Shown one piece after another: positions 1-7,539 of a DNA stretch of 7,804 nucleotides (positions within the stretch are counted from its first letter, which is position 1; every line of letters starts with the position of its first letter). Location of the stretch: the NCBI GenBank assembly GCA_964508755.1, contig CAZDUZ010000040.1, positions 1-7,804 of the forward strand, read 5' to 3'. Made by a program: the position numbers and the translations under genes. A model generated the notes under the pieces. It made no database searches. It saw only the letters and a program-made list of their open reading frames with translations, and had not been told where the DNA came from. This DNA comes from CAZDUZ01 sp964508755 (lineage in GTDB: Bacteria; Patescibacteriota; Dojkabacteria; SC72; JAFGCJ01).

Positions 1-501
1 GCGATAGATGACTCAGGTGTGAATCTTGATCAGGAGACCACAGAAAAGCTCTTCAATTGCATAGGGTATGCTCAAGAGGAAATCACCATTCCCGAACAGA
101 TAGACAAGCGGCTGGATGCTGACAGTGAAAGGCACGTTAGATCCACGATTGCCAGGAACCTTGAAGAGAACAACAAGCATCTGTCCGAAGCATGCATCCA
201 ATTGGATAAATGGGCCGAGGACATGGAAAAGGTAGCGGCAAAAGAGATGGATGACACGAAGCGGAAGATATCAGACATTCGCAGAAAGGTCAGATTGGCG
301 CCGACGATGCAAGAGCAGGCAGATCTTCAGGCAGAGTTGAAGAAACTTGAGACCTTGCGTCGTAAGCAACAACAGATGATTTTTAATGTGGAAGATGACA
401 TTGCAGAAAAGCGGGATTCGCTGGTTGACCAATTGACCAGGCGGATGGAGCAAAAAACAGAAAGAGAAACTCTTTTTACGATTCGCTGGGAAGTAATTTG
501 A
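1..501 (+). CDS. C-terminal end of a SNF2/HepA-like helicase (5' partial)
   Basis: The frame is open from the first base to a TGA at 499-501, so the window holds only about the last 166 residues of a longer protein. The GTG at 19 is not a likely true start. No helicase motif lies in the visible part. What can be seen is a highly charged, Lys/Glu/Arg-rich helical stretch from about residue 40 to 155, with coiled-coil-like spacing, ending in LFTIRWEVI. From memory, this basic coiled-coil tail closing on a short 'LFTIRW' strand is typical of large SNF2-family DEAD/DEAH helicases encoded in defence loci beside long type III-like methyltransferases. The family call therefore rests on the tail and on the mod-res genes 98 bases downstream on the same strand. 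The inferred role is an ATP-driven DNA translocase assisting the restriction complex. It could instead be another coiled-coil defence protein, since the catalytic core is outside the window. Confidence 0.6.
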   Translation, partial: AIDDSGVNLDQETTEKLFNCIGYAQEEITIPEQIDKRLDADSERHVRSTIARNLEENNKHLSEACIQLDKWAEDMEKVAAKEMDDTKRKISDIRRKVRLAPTMQEQADLQAELKKLETLRRKQQQMIFNVEDDIAEKRDSLVDQLTRRMEQKTERETLFTIRWEVI

Positions 502-525
502 TTAAGAAAAATTTCTTTTTAAACC

Positions 526-539
526 TATCGAATTCGATA
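526..539. promoter_or_regulatory. Perfect 14-bp palindrome, candidate operator upstream of mod
   Basis: TATCGAATTCGATA reads identically on both strands. It sits in the 98-base gap between the upstream helicase-like gene and mod, 60 bases before the mod start codon. A palindrome this long in such a small gap is a reasonable candidate binding site for a dimeric regulator of mod-res. No regulator gene is visible in the window, so an operator role is inferred from symmetry and position only. Confidence 0.35.
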
Positions 540-583
540 AGTATGGACAAGCAAGTTTTACAACAATAATCTGACAAAAACAT

Positions 584-589
584 AAAGGA
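584..589 (+). promoter_or_regulatory. Ribosome-binding site of mod
   Basis: AAAGGA lies 10 bases before the ATG at 600. The AGGA core matches the anti-Shine-Dalgarno sequence, although the spacing is slightly long. It supports 600 as the start, as does the encoded N-terminus (charged helix followed by LDFGFYRI), which looks like the true beginning of this methyltransferase family. I found no convincing Bacteroidota promoter (TTTG about 20 bases before TAnnTTTG) in the gap. Confidence 0.45.
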
Positions 590-599
590 TATCAATTAT

Positions 600-3500
600 A
601 TGTCAAATACAAAAAAACTCCGGGAACGGTTACTAAAAAAATTAACAGAACTCTTCCAATTGGATCAACCGGATCTTGATTTTGGATTTTATCGCATCAT
701 ACAGACGAAAGCATTGCAAATAAAATCCTTTATAGACAAAGATCTATTACAAATTATCGAGGATGCATTCGGACAAATTGATGAAGCCAGAAAAGCTGAA
801 TTGGAGGCAAACATTGCCCGTGAATTGGAAGCAGCGAAAGAAAATGGTGTTGCCGATCCTGAACAGTCCCCCAAAGTGATGGAGGCAAGAGCCAAGTATG
901 AAGCATTACGAGATGGAGCAACTGCCGAAGCCGATGTATATGATCATCTGTATCGTTTTTTTGAACGCTATTATGACGATGGCGATTTTATTTCACGACG
1001 CTATTATGCACGGGAGAGTGCCGGAAAATCCGCACCTTTTGCTATCCCGTACAACGGCGAGGAAGTAAAACTGCACTGGGCTAATGCGGATCAGTACTAT
1101 GTAAAAACGGCAGACTACTTTTCCAATTTCAGCTTTGATATCAGCCAGGCAGTTGAAATCAGGACGATGACTAATGATGAGAAAGTCCTAAACGGTATAC
1201 CGCTAACACCCCTAAAGATACATTTTCGTATAGTAGATGCCAGTGAAGGAGAGCATGGGAATGTGAAGGAATCAGAGGAGAAGAAACGATTCTTCGTCTT
1301 ATACGAAGAGAAGCCGGTCGAGTTCAATGATAGTGGAGAACTGGTTGTCAATTTTGAATACAAATCCTTGCCGGGTGGTAAGAACGAGGTGAATCCGGAG
1401 ACAGAAAAGGCACTCAAAGAAATATTTGGCAGAAGCCTGAACAAGGGTGATATGCCAAATCTTGCAATCACCCTAAATGTAATAGAAACTATAACTCAAG
1501 CAGATAAAGAGAATAAATATTTAAATGCATTGAATTTTTTAGCCCCAACAGAAAAAATTCCAAACCGACCGTTACTCGCAAAATACGTCAACCAATACAC
1601 CGCTCGCAATACCCGTGATTACTTTATTCACAAAGACCTGGGTAGCTTCCTTAAACGGGAACTTGATTTCTATATTAAAAACGAGGTGATGCGCCTCGAC
1701 GACATTGAGAATGCCGATGCACCAGCCGTAGAGAGCTACCTTGCAAAGATCAAGGTGATGCGCAAGATAGCCACCAAGCTGATTGACTTTCTATCCCAAC
1801 TTGAAAATTTCCAAAAGAAACTCTGGTTGAAAAAGAAGTTTGTCACCGAAACAAACTATTGCATCACGCTCGATCGTGTTCCCGAAGAATTGTACAATGA
1901 GATTGCCTCTAACGACGCACAACGGGAGGAGTGGATAAAGCTTTTTGCTATCGATGAAATTGGGGTATCTCAAGAAGGAGCGGAGAAAAAGGACAAAGAG
2001 TTATTTGAAGAAGAAACAATCTCTTATACAGTGCCGTTGACAGTGGAATTTCTTAAGGCGAATGACAAGCTGGTACTGGATACTGCTTTCTTCAATGATG
2101 AATTCAAAGCAAAGCTGATTGAATCGATTGAGAATTTTGATGAGCAGTGTGATGGGTTGTTGATTCATTCGGAGAACTTTCAGGCGTTGAATCTTTTGCA
2201 AGAAAGATATCGCGAACAGGTGAAGTGCGTGTATATTGACCCGCCATATAATACCGATGCTTCTGCAATTTTATATAAAAATGACTATAAACATTCAAGT
2301 TTTCATACACTTATGGAGAATAGATTACAACTTTCTCCTAACTTGCAATCCAATGATGGTATAATCGCAATTGCAATTGATGACGAAGAAGTTACTGGAC
2401 TTAGAAGTATTGTATCTCAAAAATATCATAAACAAATTGGGATAGCTGTTATAAGGTCAAATCCTGCTGGGAGAAAAACAAAAGGTAAATTAGCACCAGC
2501 TCATGAATATACTTTGTTTTACGGTATTTCTAACTGCTCAATTCCCAGTAGTTTAGAAATAACTGAAAAAAGATTAAACAGATATCCACATTATGATGCA
2601 GGAGGAAATTTTGCATGGGCTAATTTTATTAGGTCAGGAACAAATGATAAAAGACATGACCGCCCAAAAATGTTTTACCCAATAGCTGTTTCAAATAATG
2701 ATAGTTTAAGAATCCCCAAGATAAAATGGAATTCTCAGAAAAATGAATATGATATTTTAGAGAATATAAATATATTAGAAACACTTGTTTATCCGATTAC
2801 AAATGAGGGTATTGAAAAAAGATGGCAAAGAGGTTTTGAACGTTTTTCAAAGGAGTTAGATCAATATAAAGTAACTCGAAGCAATAGTGGAAGGATAGAT
2901 ATCCATTTTAAAACATATATGGATGAATCCTCAATGGCAGTAACTTGGTGGGATAAAAAAGAATATGCCTCGGCAAATTATGGTGCAGCGGAACTAAAAC
3001 AACTATTCAAAGAGAATCCTTTTGATTTCCCTAAATCTCGGGAATTAGTAAAAGATTGTCTTCGTATAGCTGGTGTAGGGACTGAAAGTATAACAGTATT
3101 AGATTTTTTTGGTGGATCAGGTACAACTGCCGATGCAATTATCGCAGTTAATAGAGGAAATGATGTAAAAAGTAAATTTATTATTATCGAAATGGGTGAC
3201 CATTTTGATGAAATTATTATTCCCCGCATTTCAAAAGTAGTTTATTCTGAGAAGTGGAAAAACGGTAAGCCAACAAGCCGAGACACGGGTATATCACAAT
3301 GCTTCAAGCACATCCGTCTTGAATCATACGAAGACACACTGAACAACCTTGAATTTGACGACAATCCTGATCGCAGCAAGGCAATAGAGGGTAACCCATC
3401 CCTAAAAGAGGATTATATGCTACATTACCTACTCAATGTGGAGACACGGGGGAGCCAGTCGCTGTTGAACATTGACGCATTCACTGATCCTACAGCCTAT

Positions 3501-4022
3501 ACTTTGAAGATCAAAAAACCAGGCAGCGATGAACAGGTTGAGAAACAGATCGACCTGATCGAGACCTTCAATTATCTTATCGGTCTTCGCCTGGAAAACA
3601 TGGCAGCGCCACAGACATTCACAGCCAGCTTCACAAGGAAAGAAGATCCGGAACTTCCGGAGGATCAAAACACCAAATTGGTGGTGGATGGTAAAATTCA
3701 ACTGGATGATGATGGGAAATGGTGGTTCAGAAAAGTGGAAGGTTGGGTACCAGCCGATCGCATGAATCCGAATAACGGTATAAAAGAGCTTGTGTTAATA
3801 GTCTGGCGAAAGCTTACGGGTAACATGGAAGAAGATAACCTGATGCTGGATGAGTGGTTTGAAAAATACCGTATCTCAACCCGAGACTTTGAATACGACA
3901 CGATCTATGTAAACGGATCCAACAATCTTCCTAACCTCAGGAAGGATGATGAGAACTGGAAAGTGCGGTTGATAGAAGAAGAGTTTCACAAGCGTATGTG
4001 GGATGTTGAAGGGGAGGCATAA
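600..4022 (+). CDS. Type III restriction-modification DNA methyltransferase (Mod), long form
   Basis: This is a site-specific adenine-N6 DNA methyltransferase using S-adenosylmethionine. It is the recognition and modification subunit of a type III-like system. Motif IV, DPPYNT, is at residues 547-552. Motif I, the SAM-binding FGGSGTT, is at about 837-843. This motif order is that of beta-class amino-methyltransferases, and the roughly 285 residues between the motifs hold the target recognition domain. At 1140 residues it is longer than classical Mod proteins (about 600-700). The extra length is a long N-terminal region with family-like blocks: LDFGFYRI near 26-33, an aromatic block FFERYYDDGDF near 120-130, IPYNGEEVKLHWAN near 149-162, and a TARNT..YFIHKDLG block near 332-348. 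The C-terminal 250 residues probably contact Res. The ATG at 600 has an upstream AGGA. The stop codon overlaps the res start, so the two subunits are translationally coupled. The region between the motifs is strikingly AT-rich, while the frame is intact throughout. Confidence 0.93.
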   Translation: MSNTKKLRERLLKKLTELFQLDQPDLDFGFYRIIQTKALQIKSFIDKDLLQIIEDAFGQIDEARKAELEANIARELEAAKENGVADPEQSPKVMEARAKYEALRDGATAEADVYDHLYRFFERYYDDGDFISRRYYARESAGKSAPFAIPYNGEEVKLHWANADQYYVKTADYFSNFSFDISQAVEIRTMTNDEKVLNGIPLTPLKIHFRIVDASEGEHGNVKESEEKKRFFVLYEEKPVEFNDSGELVVNFEYKSLPGGKNEVNPETEKALKEIFGRSLNKGDMPNLAITLNVIETITQADKENKYLNALNFLAPTEKIPNRPLLAKYVNQYTARNTRDYFIHKDLGSFLKRELDFYIKNEVMRLDDIENADAPAVESYLAKIKVMRKIATKLIDFLSQLENFQKKLWLKKKFVTETNYCITLDRVPEELYNEIASNDAQREEWIKLFAIDEIGVSQEGAEKKDKELFEEETISYTVPLTVEFLKANDKLVLDTAFFNDEFKAKLIESIENFDEQCDGLLIHSENFQALNLLQERYREQVKCVYIDPPYNTDASAILYKNDYKHSSFHTLMENRLQLSPNLQSNDGIIAIAIDDEEVTGLRSIVSQKYHKQIGIAVIRSNPAGRKTKGKLAPAHEYTLFYGISNCSIPSSLEITEKRLNRYPHYDAGGNFAWANFIRSGTNDKRHDRPKMFYPIAVSNNDSLRIPKIKWNSQKNEYDILENINILETLVYPITNEGIEKRWQRGFERFSKELDQYKVTRSNSGRIDIHFKTYMDESSMAVTWWDKKEYASANYGAAELKQLFKENPFDFPKSRELVKDCLRIAGVGTESITVLDFFGGSGTTADAIIAVNRGNDVKSKFIIIEMGDHFDEIIIPRISKVVYSEKWKNGKPTSRDTGISQCFKHIRLESYEDTLNNLEFDDNPDRSKAIEGNPSLKEDYMLHYLLNVETRGSQSLLNIDAFTDPTAYTLKIKKPGSDEQVEKQIDLIETFNYLIGLRLENMAAPQTFTASFTRKEDPELPEDQNTKLVVDGKIQLDDDGKWWFRKVEGWVPADRMNPNNGIKELVLIVWRKLTGNMEEDNLMLDEWFEKYRISTRDFEYDTIYVNGSNNLPNLRKDDENWKVRLIEEEFHKRMWDVEGEA
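2250..3240 (+). other. AT-rich target-recognition segment of mod, probably exchanged
   Basis: This part of mod, about residues 551-880, begins just after motif IV and ends soon after motif I. Hand counts of 60-base lines give 17 G+C at 2281, 15 at 2701, 14 at 2761 and 19 at 3121. Outside it the counts are 26 at 3301, 26 at 3541 and 33 at 3601. Codons shift to A/T-ending forms such as AAA, AAT, ATA and TTA. In type III Mod proteins this interval carries the target recognition domain that determines the methylated sequence. A compositional island matching the domain suggests that the specificity module came from a different, AT-richer source by recombination in the conserved flanks. Boundaries are approximate, within about 30 bases. 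Confidence 0.6.
4013..4017 (+). promoter_or_regulatory. Shine-Dalgarno site of res inside the mod 3' end
   Basis: GGAGG lies four bases before the ATG at 4022, embedded in the last codons of mod (ggg gag gca taa). With the TAATG stop/start overlap, it indicates that ribosomes finishing mod reinitiate on res. This would ensure that restriction subunit is made only alongside methyltransferase. Confidence 0.7.
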
Positions 4023-7000
4023 TGGCTAAAAGAAAATCAAAAGGACCAAAGGTTCACAAATTCAGGGATAAGCTTCTCCTGAATCAGTGGCTCATAAGCT
4101 TATTTGGAATAGATCCACTCCGGGAGGATGAAAAGAAACGCCCATTTCACAAGCTGGCAGAGCCTATTCGTGATTCCAGACAGGAAGGATTGGATAAGGA
4201 CAACTTGCATCACTTCTACCATGCACTGGTTAATAGTGACCTGTTTTGGGATGACAAAGCACTTTTAAGTAAAGAACAGCTGCTTGCCTATGAGGAGAAT
4301 ATCGTAAAGCATACCCAAATGATCAACGAAAAGCGGCATCGTCCGGTGGTATGGAAGTATTACCAATGGCTTTCCCTGCTCTTCGTGGAAATATATCTCG
4401 ACCGTTATTTCAGCAACCGGGAATCTCTACTCGCATCACTGAACGAATACGTGGATCGCTTCAATACTCGCTGGCCGGAGTATGCCGATATGGCGCATTT
4501 CAAGGAAGAAGAACTGAACAAGCTCTCCTTACAGAATGCTACTGGATCGGGAAAGACATTGCTGATGCATGTCAACTACCTGCAATACAACTATTATTCC
4601 AAGAAATATGGCAAAGAGCATGATCTTTCGCGGGTCATTCTGATAACTCCCAACGAAAGGTTGAGTGAACAGCATATTGGTGAGTTTGCGGAGAGCAACA
4701 TTGGCGCATCGAACTTCTCGAAGGAGGGTCACAACCTCTTCACACAGGCACAAGGAATGAACAGAGTGGATGTGTTGGAGATCACCAAGCTGGGAGACAA
4801 AGAGGGCCCAAACACGATTGCGACTCGCAGTCTTGGAGACCAGAACTTGTTGCTGGTTGATGAAGGTCATCGCGGTCTTTCAGGAACCAATGCCAAGACT
4901 GAAGAAAATGCATGGTATAAGAACCGTGCCATGTTGTGTGAAAAAGGGTTTGCCTTTGAATACTCGGCAACCTTCGACCAGGCTGTTTCCGGCACAGGGC
5001 ATGAAGATGATTATGCGAAGACCGTTGTCTTTGATTACTCCTATCGTTGGTTCTATGAAGATGGATTCGGGAAAGATTATCAAATACTGAATTTGCCTGA
5101 ATCAAATGATCATAAGATCAAATCCATATACCTGACAGCATGCCTTTTAAAATTCTATCAACAGTTGGATATTTACGACAGTAAAAAGCAACTGTTGACA
5201 CCTTTCAATATTGAGAAGCCTTTATGGGTGTTTGTGGGAAGCACCGTTAGTGGAGGTAACAAACTTGGGAAAGATGAGCAGATTGTTGCAACCGATGTTG
5301 CCCAGATCATTCTGTTCCTCAACGATTTTCTTTCCGACCGAGAGAAATCACTCAAACACATGGAAACAATACTGACCGGAACAGGAGTGGATACCGGACT
5401 GATGGACAGCAAAGGTATCGACATTTTTGAGGGTTCATTCAGCTGGTTGGCTAAAACAATCAGTTCGGGACTATCTTACGACAATCTCCATAAAAACATT
5501 CTGAAGCGTCTGTTCAACACAGACAGCGGCGGCCATCTGATCTTGGATAGGGTGAAGGGGGAATCGGGAGAAATCTCTTTGCGTGTCGGCACATCGGAAA
5601 CACCTTTTGGACTGATAAACGTGGGTGACGCCAAGGCTCTTTCCGATCACATTGAAAGTGTCGCAAAACAAAATAAATTGTCGCTCACGATAGCAGATAG
5701 TGATTTTTCGGAGGCGATGTTTGATAGCGTGAAGGAGTCCTCATCGCCCGTCAATCTGTTAATTGGTTCTAAGAAATTTGTTGAAGGGTGGGACTGTTGG
5801 CGAGTAAGCACCCTCGGGTTGATGCATGTGGGAAAAAGCGAGGGTGCCCAGATCATTCAGCTGTTCGGACGCGGTGTACGATTGAAAGGATATGGCTGGA
5901 GCCTGAAACGAAGCGGGCACAGCAGTGCCCCTTCATTGCCCCAACATATTGAGGAACTCGAGACATTGAACGTATTTGGTATTGAAGCCGACTTTATGGA
6001 GAAATTCCGCCAATTCCTTGCCGATGAAGGGTTGCCCGGAAATGAGCGGAGACGTGTTTTCACCATTCCTCTCAATGTCACCTACGATTTCGGCAAGAAA
6101 CTTCAGATTATCCGGCCGAAGCGGAAAGCGGATGATGGAAAAGAGTACGACTTCAAAAAGGATGCTCCGGTGCCCACCCTGGGTCAGCTTACCGAGTATC
6201 TTCAACTGCACCCGGTTGTATCGAACTGGTATCCGCCTATTCAATCCATAGACTCAAATGGGAAAACAATAACCACAGACAGAGAAGATGTGAAATTGAG
6301 CGCGAAGCATCTTTCGTTGCTGAATATGGATGAATTGTATTTCGAGCTCGAACAGTTCAAACGTGAAAGAAGCTGGTACAACCTGAATATTGATAAAACC
6401 GGTATCCGGAAACTTCTTGCGGATACGACATGGTACACTCTCTACCTGCCCGCTGCACGATTGGAACCACATAAGTTTGCGGATGTGCTTTTGTTGCAAC
6501 AAGTCGCAACAGAATTGCTGAAACGTTACTGTGATCACTATTACAACTATTGCAAACGATCATTTATTGAGCCTCGTCTCGAATTAAGAGAGCTGACTCC
6601 GGGGGATGACAACATTCCGAAAGAAGATTTCTATCAGTTAATCGTGGATGGCAGTGAAGAACAGGTGATTCTAGCTATTGCCAAGCTCCAGAAAGAACTG
6701 GAAGAAAACAAACAGTCACTACTAAAATCCGGCGATCTGCAGGCATGCCGTTTCGGGATGCATCTATTCCATCCTCTCTTTCATGTGAGAAAGGGCGGAA
6801 AGATTACCATCCTTCCGGTAGCGTTGAATGAAAGTGAGTTCCAGTTTGTGAGCGATTTGAAGGATTGGACTGAAACCAACGAGCGGGAGCTCCAAGAAAA
6901 GGGTGTTGAACTCTTTTTACTACGAAATCTAAGTCGAGGGAAAGGGGTTGGATTTTTTGAAGCGGGGAACTTTCACCCGGACTTTATCTTGTGGATGATT

Positions 7001-7282
7001 GACGGAGACAAACAATATGTCACCTTTATCGAGCCACATGGCCTGCTTCACGAAGGCCCGGCAAGCGAGAAACTACTGTTTCATCAACGCATCAAAGAGA
7101 TAGAAACACGATTGGCAAAACCGGATATCATTCTTAACAGTTTCATCCTCTCCTGGACAAAATACCCACAGCTACGTTGGGGCATTTCTCAGGAGGATAT
7201 GGAGGCCAATCACGTTTTGTTCATGACAGATGACAGGGATGGTTATATAAACAAGCTCTTTTACGCTCTGAAGGAAACTTGA
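4022..7282 (+). CDS. Type III restriction subunit R (Res), SF2 helicase plus nuclease
   Basis: This is the ATP-dependent translocase and endonuclease subunit that pairs with the upstream Mod. Helicase motifs appear in order over 1086 residues: Walker A ATGSGKT at about 173-179, motif Ia TPNERLSEQH near 209-218, a Walker B box reading DEGH at 280-283, motif III SAT at 315-317, motif V FVEGWDCW at 586-593, and motif VI QLFGRGVR at 613-620. The EGWD and GRG-R pattern is characteristic of type III Res proteins. Near the C-terminus, HPDFILW (985-991) followed by TFIEPHG (1001-1007) fits the PD-(D/E)xK nuclease layout, with D987, E1004 and histidine 1006 where lysine is usual. Known type III enzymes need Mod for site recognition and cut a short distance from the site after interaction of two sites. 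The start at 4022 is set by the GGAGG and the one-base overlap with mod. No frameshift or truncation is seen. Confidence 0.93.
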   Translation: MAKRKSKGPKVHKFRDKLLLNQWLISLFGIDPLREDEKKRPFHKLAEPIRDSRQEGLDKDNLHHFYHALVNSDLFWDDKALLSKEQLLAYEENIVKHTQMINEKRHRPVVWKYYQWLSLLFVEIYLDRYFSNRESLLASLNEYVDRFNTRWPEYADMAHFKEEELNKLSLQNATGSGKTLLMHVNYLQYNYYSKKYGKEHDLSRVILITPNERLSEQHIGEFAESNIGASNFSKEGHNLFTQAQGMNRVDVLEITKLGDKEGPNTIATRSLGDQNLLLVDEGHRGLSGTNAKTEENAWYKNRAMLCEKGFAFEYSATFDQAVSGTGHEDDYAKTVVFDYSYRWFYEDGFGKDYQILNLPESNDHKIKSIYLTACLLKFYQQLDIYDSKKQLLTPFNIEKPLWVFVGSTVSGGNKLGKDEQIVATDVAQIILFLNDFLSDREKSLKHMETILTGTGVDTGLMDSKGIDIFEGSFSWLAKTISSGLSYDNLHKNILKRLFNTDSGGHLILDRVKGESGEISLRVGTSETPFGLINVGDAKALSDHIESVAKQNKLSLTIADSDFSEAMFDSVKESSSPVNLLIGSKKFVEGWDCWRVSTLGLMHVGKSEGAQIIQLFGRGVRLKGYGWSLKRSGHSSAPSLPQHIEELETLNVFGIEADFMEKFRQFLADEGLPGNERRRVFTIPLNVTYDFGKKLQIIRPKRKADDGKEYDFKKDAPVPTLGQLTEYLQLHPVVSNWYPPIQSIDSNGKTITTDREDVKLSAKHLSLLNMDELYFELEQFKRERSWYNLNIDKTGIRKLLADTTWYTLYLPAARLEPHKFADVLLLQQVATELLKRYCDHYYNYCKRSFIEPRLELRELTPGDDNIPKEDFYQLIVDGSEEQVILAIAKLQKELEENKQSLLKSGDLQACRFGMHLFHPLFHVRKGGKITILPVALNESEFQFVSDLKDWTETNERELQEKGVELFLLRNLSRGKGVGFFEAGNFHPDFILWMIDGDKQYVTFIEPHGLLHEGPASEKLLFHQRIKEIETRLAKPDIILNSFILSWTKYPQLRWGISQEDMEANHVLFMTDDRDGYINKLFYALKET

Positions 7283-7539
7283 TGAATTGAATTATTTTAG
7301 ATTTAATTAATGACTGGAATGATATATTTTTCTTACCTTTTAAAACTCTCTTCATTTATGATAAACCTTTAATAAACAAGGTATTAAAGTTATACATAAA
7401 AAATAATGAGGTACTTCCTTCATTCTTTTCTAACGTGCATACGGACAAAAAATGAGTATTGAAGTTTTTATTGCGATATTGACTTTTGGATTTATGTGTA
7501 TGTCAATTTAACTGTCATATTATATCAAAACTCATTCAT
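7283..7539. other. AT-rich intergenic region between res and the recombinase
   Basis: These 257 bases separate two convergent genes. I see no RNA gene, no CRISPR repeat and no GC-rich hairpin followed by a T run, so the terminator of the operon is not identifiable. The only structure noted is the inverted repeat at 7367-7389. A 19-codon ATG frame at 7452-7511 encodes a hydrophobic peptide but is probably chance in such AT-rich DNA. Confidence 0.6.
7367..7389. repeat. 8-bp perfect inverted repeat, 7-base loop
   Basis: CTTTAATA and TATTAAAG are exact reverse complements flanking AACAAGG. The stem is almost all A-T, so as an RNA hairpin it is weak, and no T run follows it on either strand. It could be a poor bidirectional terminator between the convergent genes, a protein-binding site or chance. 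Confidence 0.25.

Noticed and set aside
280..453. Repetitive Lys/Glu/Gln-rich stretch as a DNA repeat
   Set aside because: The pattern is amino-acid composition of a coiled coil; no exact repeated DNA unit is present.
504..520. AAGAAA-AA-TTTCTT inverted repeat followed by T residues, possible terminator after the helicase-like gene
   Set aside because: The stem is only about five pairs, nearly all A-T, so it is too weak to call an intrinsic terminator; transcription into mod may continue.
1115..1471. 118-codon minus-strand open frame inside mod
   Set aside because: It is Ser/Phe/Leu-rich, antisense to conserved Mod sequence and has no recognisable motif.
4859..4870. DEGH in place of DEAH in the Res Walker B box as a sign of inactivation
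   Set aside because: The essential D and E and the final H are kept, and as I recall DEGH occurs in this Res family, so it does not suggest loss of ATPase activity.
4529..5105. Several open frames of 67-113 codons on the minus strand and an alternative plus frame inside res
   Set aside because: They overlap the res helicase region with clear motifs, show no recognisable domain and are shadows of its codon use.
1..7282. DISARM or BREX system
   Set aside because: No DUF1998 protein, phospholipase D protein, PglZ or BrxC-type ATPase is visible; the methyltransferase and Res motifs fit type III restriction-modification.
7283..7539. CRISPR array, tRNA or att-site repeats in the AT-rich gap
   Set aside because: No regularly spaced repeats, no cloverleaf-like sequence and no direct repeat pair could be seen by eye.
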